Shown here: positions 1 to 8,451 of the stretch, piece by piece | Position numbering within the stretch: the stretch's first letter is position 1 | How the letters are laid out: each line of letters starts with the position of its first letter | Source: Bacillota bacterium | GTDB taxonomy: Bacteria; Bacillota; UBA4882; UBA10575 | Length of the DNA: 64,000 nt | Assembly: GCA_012727895.1 (NCBI GenBank) | Contig: JAAYGG010000040.1 | Span: 1 to 64,000, forward strand | Direction: 5' to 3' | Notes under the pieces: generated by a model | What the model was told of the DNA's origin: nothing | The model's input: the letters and a program-made list of their open reading frames with translations, nothing else | The model's database searches: none | Translations under genes and position numbers: made by a program

Positions 1-653
1 GCCGAGTATCCCTTTTCGCCGGTGAGATCCTGACCCCAACGGGCCACAAGCTTCCCGGCGTTTTCATAAAGAGCTTCCCCGTTCCGGTCGAGAATATCCT
101 GGAGTTCCCCGGAGGATGGGTTGGAGGTTTTTACTAGGACGAAAATCCCCTTCCCCTCTTCACGGCAGACGGCAAGGAAAGGCTCAATCCCGTCGGTCCC
201 CAGGTAGGGGTTGACCGTTAAAAAATCCCCGTCAAAAATTGGGCGCAAGCTCCCGTCCGCCAGGGATACCTTCCCCAGGTACCCGGCGGCGTAAGCCCGG
301 GCGGTACTGCCGATATCATTCCGTTTCCCGTCGCCGATTACCACCAGCCCCTGCTGCCGCGCATAGGCCATCGTTTCCTCCAGGGCTTCGATCCCGGCGC
401 TCCCGTACTGCTCATAAAAGGCAAACTGGGGTTTGACCGCGGGGACAATATCTTTCACCGTATCGATAATCATCTTGTTAAAGAGGAGGAAACCCTTGGC
501 CACGGTGCGGATGGGGTCATTTGCCGCCTCCGCCGCTGCGGACTTCTTTATCTCCTCCGGGATCCGCTCCCAAACCGGATCCAACCCGACAACCGCCGGG
601 TTCTTCTTTGCCGCAACCAACTCCAGGAGCCGGTCAGCCGCGTTTTTTCTCAT
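1..653 (-). CDS. pyrF: Orotidine 5'-phosphate decarboxylase, partial (C-terminus beyond the window)
   Basis: Decarboxylates OMP to UMP, the last step of de novo pyrimidine synthesis, in the cytoplasm. About 217 N-terminal residues are visible. The catalytic DxKxxD signature reads DGKRND at residues 108-113, and the N-terminal VVGLDP segment is the usual first strand of the barrel. Length and sequence resemble the longer subfamily 2 enzymes (about 270-310 aa). The ATG is preceded by GAGGTG at good spacing. It follows tldE by 20 bp on the same strand, so it is probably co-transcribed. The frame runs off the left edge, so the C-terminus is not visible. Confidence 0.93.
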   Translation of the reverse strand, partial: MRKNAADRLLELVAAKKNPAVVGLDPVWERIPEEIKKSAAAEAANDPIRTVAKGFLLFNKMIIDTVKDIVPAVKPQFAFYEQYGSAGIEALEETMAYARQQGLVVIGDGKRNDIGSTARAYAAGYLGKVSLADGSLRPIFDGDFLTVNPYLGTDGIEPFLAVCREEGKGIFVLVKTSNPSSGELQDILDRNGEALYENAGKLVARWGQDLTGEKGYS

Positions 654-673
654 CTTCTCACCTCTTCTTATTG

Positions 674-1903
674 CTAGAGTTTTTCCACCTTAAGGTCGAG
701 CACAAGAAAATGGTCGCCGCCGAGGGGCGTGGGTTTGTCCGTACTAAGGCCCCGGAAGCCTTTGCCGAACATGGTAAAGAGATTGCCGGAGATTTTGAGC
801 TGCGGCAGCCTGCCAAGGAACTCTTCCCCGTCAAAAGCAAAGGCCAACTGTACCGGAGTGGCATAATCACCGGCGGGGGTAAAATCGCCTCCCTCGGCCA
901 TCACGATAAGAATCCCCTCTTCACCCCCGAGCAACTCCTTGACCGTCCGGCCGGAGCTGGCAATTTTCAGGCGCCTGCAGCCCAGCTTGGGCACTTCATC
1001 ATAACTCCCAACCGCACTGCCGGTTAACGGCAGGTTATATTTGGCCGCCGTCGTTTTATCTGTATAGGGGCAGAGGACAGCCCCGTCCTTAATCAAAGGA
1101 TAGCGGAACCCGTCGTTCACCACCCCTTCGGCGTCAAAAAAGGGGCCGTATGTATCTTCCGGATGCAAGGACTGGAACAATGAAAACCGGGAGCTAAAAA
1201 CCTTTTTTCCCCTTTTCTTCGTCAACAGGGAACTTCCCGTCCCAAAACTCTGGCCATTCAATTCTTTGGCCAATTTGCCCAGTGTGGGGTTTCTTTCCAA
1301 AAAAACCACCGGCCTGGTTCCAGCCTTCTTCAGTTCAACAGGGTTCTTGTAGGCAGTACAGACCCGGTTAACCAGTTTTAAAACTTCAGCCCGGTCATAC
1401 CTTTTCCCGGCGTAACCTACCACCCCGTCATAAATATTTAAGGAGCCTTTCTCTCTGAACAATAATGTAAAAGAGATATATTCGTCTTGCGCTTTTAAAT
1501 CCAGCCCCTTATCATTCACCAGTCTTCTCTCGGACCATTCCTCTTTTATCTGGTGGGAAAAGGAGAAATCCGGTTGCGCCCGGCGCAACTCCGAAAGGAA
1601 CTCCTCAACCTCGGCCAGGAAGTCTTCTTCCGGGATCATCTCCCCACGGCGGCTGTCCAATTCCATGAACCCGGTGGAAGGCTCGCACGGGTACAGAATA
1701 TTCAGGCTTAGATTTTCCCGGGCCCGGGCGGCCAGTTCCCCTTCGTCACAAACGCCGAGGGCGCCGGCCACGCCAATCCGGCCGTTGGCATAAACCCTAA
1801 GCCCTGTTTGGGACAGCTTTTGCCTGCGTACCGAGACCACGGCCGTATCTTGGACGTTCAATGTGATCTCCCTCGTTTTGAAAAGGTATTTCTCTGTCAC
1901 CAT
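674..1903 (-). CDS. TldE/PmbA-family metallopeptidase partner subunit
   Basis: 409 aa, homologous to TldE/PmbA, the non-metal subunit that pairs with TldD in a heterodimeric protease acting on modified peptides and unfolded peptides. The C-terminal half carries the family features: an ATYNLPLTG-like stretch, then strands around ASSGRTVKELLGG and a GDFTPAGDYA segment. No HExxxH is present, as expected for the E subunit. A longer frame exists, but the ATG at 1903 has a GGGGGAGAGGC ribosome site just upstream and matches the family N-terminus. It lies 16 bp after tldD, so the two form an operon, with pyrF next. Confidence 0.88.
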   Translation of the reverse strand: MVTEKYLFKTREITLNVQDTAVVSVRRQKLSQTGLRVYANGRIGVAGALGVCDEGELAARARENLSLNILYPCEPSTGFMELDSRRGEMIPEEDFLAEVEEFLSELRRAQPDFSFSHQIKEEWSERRLVNDKGLDLKAQDEYISFTLLFREKGSLNIYDGVVGYAGKRYDRAEVLKLVNRVCTAYKNPVELKKAGTRPVVFLERNPTLGKLAKELNGQSFGTGSSLLTKKRGKKVFSSRFSLFQSLHPEDTYGPFFDAEGVVNDGFRYPLIKDGAVLCPYTDKTTAAKYNLPLTGSAVGSYDEVPKLGCRRLKIASSGRTVKELLGGEEGILIVMAEGGDFTPAGDYATPVQLAFAFDGEEFLGRLPQLKISGNLFTMFGKGFRGLSTDKPTPLGGDHFLVLDLKVEKL

Positions 1904-1919
1904 CTGCCTCTCCCCCCTT

Positions 1920-3269
1920 TCACTGAACGACAAGATTCCGGACCCGCACGTAGGGGCCGCCAAACCCGACCGGCAACGGGAATTGTTCCATTTTTCCGCA
2001 ACCACCCAAAACAAAAGAAAAAAGCTCCAATCGATCGGAGAGGCCGTCGATCTCCGCCAAAGTGGTAAAGACATCCCCGGTAATAACAGAGATATTGAGC
2101 GGATCGGCGATTTTACCGTTTTTGATCCGGTAAGCCAACGAAGGAGCCATGGTGAAGGCAGAAAGCCCGGAACCGTGCTGGACTCTTTCCACTAAAATTC
2201 CCTCTTTCACCTCGCCAATCAGTTCTTCTTTGCTCTTGTTGCCCGGCAGGATGAAGGTGGTGGTCATCCGGACGATTGGTTCATACGGAAAGCCAACAGC
2301 CCGTGCGTTTCCGGTGGGCTCTTCCCCCAGGGCGGCGGCTGTGGCAACACTGTGCAACCGCCCGGTGAGGATACCGTTTCGCACCAGATAGGTGGCTTGG
2401 GCCGGTGTTCCTTCGTCGTCAAAAGGTACGTATCCGGTCCCCGGGCGACTTCCGTCATCAACAATGGAGAGGATCTCCGCCCCCACTTTTTTCCCGATTG
2501 CCCATTCTTTCATCGCATTTTCGTCGCCCATCATAAAGTCGGCTTCACTTTTATGGCCAAAACTCTCGTGGGCAAAGATCCCGGCGGGCAGCGGTGCCAG
2601 GACCACCGTATATTTCCCCGGTTTCACCGGCCGGGCATGGTTAAGAAACTCCGTGCATTGCATGAGGAAATTCTCCAGGTTTTCCTTTTCTCCCTGAAGT
2701 TCGGAAAAGTAACTGCCGGTCTTCTGAAAGCTCTCCGAAAACCTCTTTTTACCGCGGGCTAATTCAAAACCAAAAACAAGACCGGTATGCTGTATATCAA
2801 AGATGAGACGACTCCCTTTACTGGAATAAAACTCTTTCTGCTCCCGTTTGTCCCGGTAAAATGCCCGCCAAAGCTTTACCGGGGGAACACCGGATAAAAC
2901 CGGAAAATAATCTGTCAGGAGCCGGATCTTTTCCTCTTTAGGAATAGAGGCGATGCTTTTTCCGGCGGTAAACTGGAGATATTCACCTGTGGAGACGGGG
3001 AATTTCTCCACCACCGGGTGGCCGGCTACCGTGCCCCGTGCGCCTGTAGTCCCGGCCAAAGCCGCCAAAGCATCGATCTCTTCTTGAATACGCCCGGGAT
3101 CGGTGGTTGAAGTGTAATACCACCGTTTGCCGTCAAAAACCCGGATGAAGGCGGCCTCGTGTTCACGGATCCTGCACTCTTTCAGGTCTTCCTGGAGAAA
3201 ATCAATTTTGGTTTCAAAGACCTTCTCCACGCGGACATCGGTGTAGAGACCAGGAGGAAAATCGTACAT
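1920..3269 (-). CDS. tldD: TldD-family zinc metallopeptidase
   Basis: 449 aa. The metal-binding HExxxH motif reads HESFGH at residues 234-239, and the C-terminal Cys-containing GGCGKMEQFPLPVG block with a VRVRNLVV end matches TldD proteins. TldD carries the active site of the TldD/TldE protease, known to trim peptides such as microcins and to degrade unfolded helical peptides. The start ATG follows GGGAGGTGAAAGAAG. TldE begins 16 bp downstream. No peptide-antibiotic precursor is visible nearby, so the substrate is unknown here. Confidence 0.92.
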   Translation of the reverse strand: MYDFPPGLYTDVRVEKVFETKIDFLQEDLKECRIREHEAAFIRVFDGKRWYYTSTTDPGRIQEEIDALAALAGTTGARGTVAGHPVVEKFPVSTGEYLQFTAGKSIASIPKEEKIRLLTDYFPVLSGVPPVKLWRAFYRDKREQKEFYSSKGSRLIFDIQHTGLVFGFELARGKKRFSESFQKTGSYFSELQGEKENLENFLMQCTEFLNHARPVKPGKYTVVLAPLPAGIFAHESFGHKSEADFMMGDENAMKEWAIGKKVGAEILSIVDDGSRPGTGYVPFDDEGTPAQATYLVRNGILTGRLHSVATAAALGEEPTGNARAVGFPYEPIVRMTTTFILPGNKSKEELIGEVKEGILVERVQHGSGLSAFTMAPSLAYRIKNGKIADPLNISVITGDVFTTLAEIDGLSDRLELFSFVLGGCGKMEQFPLPVGFGGPYVRVRNLVVQ

Positions 3270-3316
3270 CTTCTTTCACCTCCCTGCAATAAATCCCGTG
3301 GATAATATGTCAATAG

Positions 3317-3331
3317 CATGTTGCTAACATG
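3317..3331. promoter_or_regulatory. Perfect dyad CATGTT-GCT-AACATG upstream of tldD
   Basis: The gap between the ABC ATPase stop and the tldD start (3270-3424) contains a perfect 6-bp inverted repeat with a 3-bp spacer, and an overlapping direct CATGTTG repeat follows. It sits about 50 bp upstream of the tldD start codon, where an operator would lie. No regulator is assigned. Confidence 0.25.
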
Positions 3332-3424
3332 TTGGTAACCAGTTGAGAAGATGTAAGTATCATGTCAGTAGCAGATCAAGAGTAAAGACCTGCAACTGCC
3401 GGCCGATGCTTCTTAACCCGGTTG

Positions 3425-4744
3425 TCAACGGTCAGGCGCTGCTGCTGCCTTCTGTTTTATCCTGCGCCGGACGGCGGCGGCCAGTTCTTCCGGGCCGGCC
3501 AGAAAGACTGCGCCGGCGGTTTGCAGCTCTTCGTAGATGGCTGCAGCTTTACCATTAGTAAAATCCCGGCTGGAGAAGGGGGTAAAATTACAGACCAGCA
3601 GTTCCTTCCCGGCTTCCAGCGCTGCCGCTGCCGCCTCCAGGTTTTTGAGGTTTACCGGGCCCACCGGGATATTCCCCAGGAGAACCAGATCCGCCTCTTT
3701 GATCATCTCCAGGTTCCGCCGGTGGACGGTCTCACCGACCGGGCGGAACGGCGCTTCTTCAATTACAGTAATGCCCAATTCCCGGGCGGCCTCCCAGTCC
3801 CGGTCCAGGCGGTGTAAGACACCGGCGGAAAGCCGGCAGCCCAGGGAGGACAACTCCCACAAGATGCCGGCGAGGACCCCCCCGCCGCCGATCAGGTGGA
3901 CCTTTAATACTTCCCTGCCGGCAGGCGCAGGGGTATTCTCCCCCTCTTTACCGGGGGGCAATAACATTACAAAGGGCCGCCCGGTCAGGAAGTCCTTTTC
4001 TACCCGGGCCTTTACCCCGTAGGCCCGCTGCAGGTTTTCGGCGGTTAAAACCTCCGCTGCCGCGCCCTGGGCCAGGACCCGCCCGTGGGCCAGGAGGATC
4101 AACTCGTCACAGTACCGCGCCGCCAGGTTCAGGTCGTGAAAGACCGCCACCACAGTCATGCCGGAGTTGCGGCATAACTCCTGCAGCAGTTCGCCGGTTT
4201 CAATCTGGTAGTTAAGGTCCAGATGGGAAGTGGGCTCGTCAAGGAGAAGGACCTCGGGGGTTTGCGCCAAGGCCTGGGCGATCACAACCCGCTGCAGTTC
4301 ACCGCCGCTCAATTCGGTAACCGGCCGGTCCGCCAGGTGCCGGAGTCCCGTTATTTCCATGGCCCGGCGGGCAACCTCATAATCCCCGGCGCTTTCCCGT
4401 TGAAAACGGCTGATATGGGGAAACCGCCCCATCAGCACCAGATCGCCAACGGTAAAGGCGAAATTCGCCTCCCATCTCTGCGGCACCACCCCTACCCTGG
4501 CGGCAATCTCCCGCACAGAAAGGTTGGCCAGGTCTTCTTCTCCCAAAAAGACACGGCCGGTCTCCAGAGGGAGTAATTTTACCAGGCAACGGAGTAAAGT
4601 GGTTTTCCCGGAGCCGTTGGGGCCGATGATCCCTGTCACCCGGGCTTTTTTCACCGAAAAACCCAACCCGGAGAAGATATACTCCTCCCGGTACCGGCAT
4701 GAAAGGTTTTCAACGGTAATTCCTGCTCTCGCCTGACCGGCCAT
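3425..4744 (-). CDS. ABC importer ATPase (siderophore/corrinoid type) with an extra C-terminal domain
   Basis: ATP-hydrolysing subunit of a FecCD/BtuCD-type importer. Numbered from the ATG at 4744: Walker A GPNGSGKT at 41-48, signature LSGGE at 145-149, Walker B LLLDEP around 166-171, H-loop His203. The nucleotide-binding domain ends near 265. Residues about 280-439 form a further alpha/beta domain opening with VHLIGGGGVLAGILWEL, a Rossmann-like glycine-rich turn, which ordinary FecE/BtuD proteins of about 260 aa lack. The ATG at 4750 is only 2 bp from GGAG, whereas 4744 has 8 bp spacing, so I chose 4744. Permease and binding protein lie upstream in the same direction. Cobalamin/corrinoid or ferric siderophore is the likely cargo; the sequence does not decide which. 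Confidence 0.88.
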   Translation of the reverse strand: MAGQARAGITVENLSCRYREEYIFSGLGFSVKKARVTGIIGPNGSGKTTLLRCLVKLLPLETGRVFLGEEDLANLSVREIAARVGVVPQRWEANFAFTVGDLVLMGRFPHISRFQRESAGDYEVARRAMEITGLRHLADRPVTELSGGELQRVVIAQALAQTPEVLLLDEPTSHLDLNYQIETGELLQELCRNSGMTVVAVFHDLNLAARYCDELILLAHGRVLAQGAAAEVLTAENLQRAYGVKARVEKDFLTGRPFVMLLPPGKEGENTPAPAGREVLKVHLIGGGGVLAGILWELSSLGCRLSAGVLHRLDRDWEAARELGITVIEEAPFRPVGETVHRRNLEMIKEADLVLLGNIPVGPVNLKNLEAAAAALEAGKELLVCNFTPFSSRDFTNGKAAAIYEELQTAGAVFLAGPEELAAAVRRRIKQKAAAAPDR

Positions 4745-4903
4745 TGCCATCGCTCCTTAATGCAACATCACATAAAGGGTTTATATCCTCATCTTTCTTT
4801 GCTCTCTACTTCATATATATAGACGGTTTTATCCCGGCACCGGTTCGAAAAACCCCGGTTTCCTCGCGCAGGACCGGATAGTTCAAAGCACAAGGCTGGA
4901 CAT

Positions 4904-6016
4904 TCAAAGCATCGTACCGGCTTTTTTCCCCTTGCGCAGCAGGTAAATGAAGAAGGGCGCCCCTAAAAAGGCGGTGATCACCCCGACCGGAAGCTCGGTG
5001 GGGGCAAGGATGGTCCGGGCCACGGTATCGGCGGCCAGTAAGAAAACGCCGCCGGCCAGTGCGGAGACGGGAATCAACCGGCGGTGGTCCGGGCCGGTCA
5101 CCAGCCGCAGCATGTGGGGGACCACCAGGCCGGCAAAGCCAATAATCCCACTGACACTGACCGCCGCCGCCACCAGCAGGGAGGCGGAAAAGGCCAAAAC
5201 CACCCGGAGCCGGGGGATGTTCACCCCAAGCTGGTGGGCTTTTTCTTCCCCAAGGAGCATCAGGTTTAAATCCCTGGCATAAAGCATAACAGCGCCAAAA
5301 CCCAGGAAGATAAAAGGGAGGATATCAAACACATGGGACCAGCGGCCGGCGGAAAAACCCCCCATCAGCCAGAAAACGATCCGTTGCATCTCGGTCCCCT
5401 GCAAGATCATCAGCATGGAAGTGAGGGAAGAAAGAAAAGTGGAAACAGCGATCCCGGCGAGCAGGAGGACGGTCAGGGAAACCCGCCGCCCGACGCGGGC
5501 CAGGTTATAAACAAGAACCGTGGCCAGCAGCGCCCCGGCAAAAGCCAGGACGGAAACAGGGCTTAAAGAGGAGAAATGCCGGCCGGAGAAAACGGCAAAA
5601 CCAATGGTCGCGCCTAAAGCCGCGCCGGAGGAGGCCCCCAGCACGTAGGGGTCGGCCATGGGGTTGCGGAAAAGTCCCTGGTATACGGCGCCGGCGGTGG
5701 CCAGGGCCATCCCGACCAGCACCGAAAGGATAATACGGGGCAACCGGATCTCAAAGAGGATTTTCTCTTCAATTATCCCCAACTCCCCCGGGAAAAGGCC
5801 GCGCAAACCCGGTAGGCGCCCGGCAACACCTTTTACTACTGTCGCGAAGCTCAACCCGGCCGGGCCGACGGTTAAGGCCAGCCCCATCAGGGAAAAAAGC
5901 AAAAGCAGCAGGCCGCCAAAGAGGATCCCTTTTGACCAGCCCTTTCTTGCCGGTTGCCGTTCTTCCGGGTTAATCTCTCCGCCGGGGTAAATCCCTCCGC
6001 TCTTTGAAAAGGACAT
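4904..6016 (-). CDS. FecCD/BtuC-family ABC importer permease
   Basis: 370 aa with about ten hydrophobic segments. The family hallmark after the second membrane segment reads NPMADPYVLGASSGAALG, and the cytoplasmic coupling region HQLGVNIPRLR and the GFAGLVVPHMLR motif are clear. It forms the membrane channel that takes cargo from the binding protein encoded just upstream. A proline- and charge-rich N-terminal tail of about 30 residues precedes the first membrane segment and is longer than usual. It starts 45 bp after the binding protein gene and precedes the ATPase by 159 bp. Confidence 0.92.
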   Translation of the reverse strand: MSFSKSGGIYPGGEINPEERQPARKGWSKGILFGGLLLLLFSLMGLALTVGPAGLSFATVVKGVAGRLPGLRGLFPGELGIIEEKILFEIRLPRIILSVLVGMALATAGAVYQGLFRNPMADPYVLGASSGAALGATIGFAVFSGRHFSSLSPVSVLAFAGALLATVLVYNLARVGRRVSLTVLLLAGIAVSTFLSSLTSMLMILQGTEMQRIVFWLMGGFSAGRWSHVFDILPFIFLGFGAVMLYARDLNLMLLGEEKAHQLGVNIPRLRVVLAFSASLLVAAAVSVSGIIGFAGLVVPHMLRLVTGPDHRRLIPVSALAGGVFLLAADTVARTILAPTELPVGVITAFLGAPFFIYLLRKGKKAGTML

Positions 6017-6061
6017 TTTTCACCTTCTCCCTGCCTCGCCTGCGAGTTTGCGGTGCAATTC

Positions 6062-7027
6062 TCAATGGCACCCGGCCAGCAGTGCCTGGAGATCCGCCAA
6101 GGCCTCAATCATCCGCGGCCCTGGGATGGAATACCTGTTATCAATCGCAAAGACCTGGCGTTTTTTCACCGCCGCTGTTTCCCGCCAAAGCTTGTCCCCA
6201 TATACGCTCTCCGGGTCCGCCCCGGGAATCGTCAGGAGAATGACATCCGGGTCCTTTTCCAAGATGATCTCCATATTCATCTGCCCCCAGGGTTTGGCCA
6301 GATCGCCGGCGATATTCTCTCCCCCGGCCAGGGCAATCGCCTGGTCGAGAAAGGAGCCGGGCCCGGCGGCCCAAAGCAACTCGCCGCCGATCTCACCGGC
6401 ATACACCTTTAGCCGGCGCTTCCCGGCTTCCACCCCTTGCCGGCTTGCCGCTTCCACTTCTTCAAGGATCCCCCGGAGCCGGCCAACCAGTTCCCCGGCG
6501 GCCGCTGTCCGCCCGGTGGCCCGGCCGATAAGGATAATTGACTCTAAAATATCGGTGAAAGAATCGGGCTTGAAAGCCAGGACCGGCAGGCCCAATTCCT
6601 CCAGTTTCAGGACGCTCTCCCGGCCGCTGAATTCGTGGGCCAGGACCAAGTCCGGCCGGAAGGAAAGGACCTTTTCGACATTGACCGGGAAAATATCGCC
6701 GATCTTCGGCAGGTCACGGGCGGCCGGGGGATAATCGCACCAGTCGGAGACGGCTACCACCCTCTCCCCCAAACCCAAGGCAAAGAGGATCTCCGTATTA
6801 CTGGGGGCGGTGGAGACGATGCGGCGGGGTGGCTCCGGGATTAATACCTCCCGGCCGAACTGGTCAGTAAGAACAATGCCTCTCCCCTTTTCTTCTGCAG
6901 GGGAAAGGAAAGGCCGCGGTCCGGGCCGCCAACGAACGAAAAGGATGATTACGGCCAGGGAGAGGACTGCCGCGGCGGTAATGAGCAAGAGGTACCGGCT
7001 TTTTTTCGAAATTTTTCTTCCAGTCAT
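6062..7027 (-). CDS. Periplasmic-binding-protein-like subunit of the importer (BtuF/FecB type)
   Basis: 321 aa from the ATG at 7027. A basic stretch is followed by one membrane segment (about residues 9-28) that would act as an uncleaved anchor or signal; no lipobox cysteine is seen. The mature part begins IVLTDQFGREVLIPEPPRRI and continues with STAPSNTEILFALG, the classic start of helical-backbone metal/corrinoid receptors, and VLAHEFSG and VILLTIPGADP follow in typical order. The frame can be extended upstream to 7165, but that part is non-hydrophobic and precedes GTGAGGG, so it is probably untranslated leader. It is the first gene of the three-gene import operon. Confidence 0.88.
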   Translation of the reverse strand: MTGRKISKKSRYLLLITAAAVLSLAVIILFVRWRPGPRPFLSPAEEKGRGIVLTDQFGREVLIPEPPRRIVSTAPSNTEILFALGLGERVVAVSDWCDYPPAARDLPKIGDIFPVNVEKVLSFRPDLVLAHEFSGRESVLKLEELGLPVLAFKPDSFTDILESIILIGRATGRTAAAGELVGRLRGILEEVEAASRQGVEAGKRRLKVYAGEIGGELLWAAGPGSFLDQAIALAGGENIAGDLAKPWGQMNMEIILEKDPDVILLTIPGADPESVYGDKLWRETAAVKKRQVFAIDNRYSIPGPRMIEALADLQALLAGCH

Positions 7028-7299
7028 AAAAGCCCTCACCCCACCTTTTCTTCTCCCAAGCCTTCCCGGGTTTTCATTAAGTTTGGTATAAGCTGGCAAC
7101 TGGGATTCTTTTAAATAACCGGCAGAAGAAAAACCCGGGCCAGAATTCCTGCCGGGGCTCTTCATCCTAAACAGAACATCTTCGTAGTTTTACTGCAAAG
7201 CCGGGTTACAGAGATGGGCAGCGCCGGCCAAACATAACTGCATAAACAAGGAAAAAATTCGCCGTTTCCCCCCGATATCCTTCTTTGCTTCCTTCCTTT

Positions 7300-8376
7300 C
7301 TAAAAGGCGGAGGGGTATTTCCCGATAGAAAAAGCCACTCCTTTAATGAGGCCGGTGGTTGAATGGTCAAGATATAAACGGAGATTTCCCCAGGGCCAAG
7401 ACCATCCCAGGACCAAATGACCCATTACCGGGTTAAGCCCTGTAATGAGGGTATACTTTTCATTTATAGGATAATTATACCCGGCGGAAAAATCCCGGAC
7501 CATCCCGGTGGCCGTGGCGGTGAAGAGCAATAACCCGGGACCGGCCGGCTGGTAAAAAACAGCCGTTGTTTCCAGGGGCAAAACTACTCCTGTTGCTTTC
7601 CGCTCTTTCTTGCCGATTATATGAACCGGGCTGATGCTTTTTTTTTCACTATCAACATTCTTGGTGTCCTTGGTTAATGAGGAAAACCAGACCAAACCAG
7701 GTAGGTTAGCAAGACGTAGCTCCACGCCGCCACCGGATTTCCATCTCATCCGTGCTTCCCAGGCAAGAGCGGCGCCGATTCCCGGCACTCCTTCCTTTTC
7801 CCGCCATAATTCACTGTAAGCACCGGAAATTCCCACGCTTTGCGAACCATCAGCCTTCGTCGTCAGCCGGCCTAAACCCGAACCCTTCCATTCCCGGTAA
7901 TTCCGGCAGATAAAAAGGTCTCCCTTTAAGGCAAATTTAAACTCCGCCTTTTTCCATTGGCGAAGTGTATATAATCCCAGACGGTTGTATCTTTGGCCGG
8001 AAAACCCCAAATCATAATAGCGCCGGAGTACGGTTTCCTTCAGGGCGTCACGGTAAAATTCCCCACTTTCACCTGTGACCTGTACCCAACCGGCTTGCTG
8101 ATACGAAACCCCCCATTCCCATTCTTTCGTCTGTTTCAGCGGCAGCCGGAAATCCAAGGTTTCCCGGGCCAGAAGAACCGGGGGAATCCTCTGCAATTCC
8201 AAGATTTCTTCTTCTGAAACAGGGCTATAAATCTTCTCCAAAGACCAGAGGTTATTACCTACTTCCACCTCCAGACCGAATGCCGGCGGCCAGGACGGCG
8301 CTGCCATGGCTCTTTCGCCACAGCAGAAAAGAGAATAGAGGATTGAAATCAGGAGCAAATACGTGCTCTTTCGCAT
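7300..8376 (-). CDS. Secreted protein with beta-barrel character, unknown function
   Basis: 358 aa. An N-terminal signal peptide (hydrophobic residues about 5-17, cleavage near AMA-AP at 23-26) precedes a chain of alternating hydrophobic/polar strands with many aromatic residues. Examples are FKFALKGDLF, VELRLANLPGLVWFSS, LLLFTATATG and the C-terminal NLRLYLDHSTTGLIKGVAFS, and the protein ends in Phe. This pattern is that of outer-membrane barrels, unexpected in a monoderm Firmicute. I do not recognise a family. The neighbour upstream is a BIG2 lipoprotein with its own terminator, so this gene is probably transcribed separately. A secreted all-beta surface protein is the alternative. Confidence 0.7.
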   Translation of the reverse strand: MRKSTYLLLISILYSLFCCGERAMAAPSWPPAFGLEVEVGNNLWSLEKIYSPVSEEEILELQRIPPVLLARETLDFRLPLKQTKEWEWGVSYQQAGWVQVTGESGEFYRDALKETVLRRYYDLGFSGQRYNRLGLYTLRQWKKAEFKFALKGDLFICRNYREWKGSGLGRLTTKADGSQSVGISGAYSELWREKEGVPGIGAALAWEARMRWKSGGGVELRLANLPGLVWFSSLTKDTKNVDSEKKSISPVHIIGKKERKATGVVLPLETTAVFYQPAGPGLLLFTATATGMVRDFSAGYNYPINEKYTLITGLNPVMGHLVLGWSWPWGNLRLYLDHSTTGLIKGVAFSIGKYPSAF

Positions 8377-8408
8377 GGAATCACCCTTTTGCCAACTAAT
8401 ACCCGGCT

Positions 8409-8443
8409 AAAAAAAAAGAGGGGGAAACCTCTTCCCCCTCTTA
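8409..8443 (-). terminator. Rho-independent terminator of the BIG2 lipoprotein gene
   Basis: Read on the minus strand: an 11-bp arm AAGAGGGGGAA, a short loop, the complementary TTCCCCCTCTT and a run of T. It lies just beyond the lipoprotein stop codon. Confidence 0.9.
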
Positions 8444-8451
8444 GCGGAATC

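Noticed and set aside
7028-7299. Cobalamin riboswitch upstream of the ABC importer operon
   Set aside because: No B12-box or other conserved element was recognisable on the minus strand; cargo therefore remains open.
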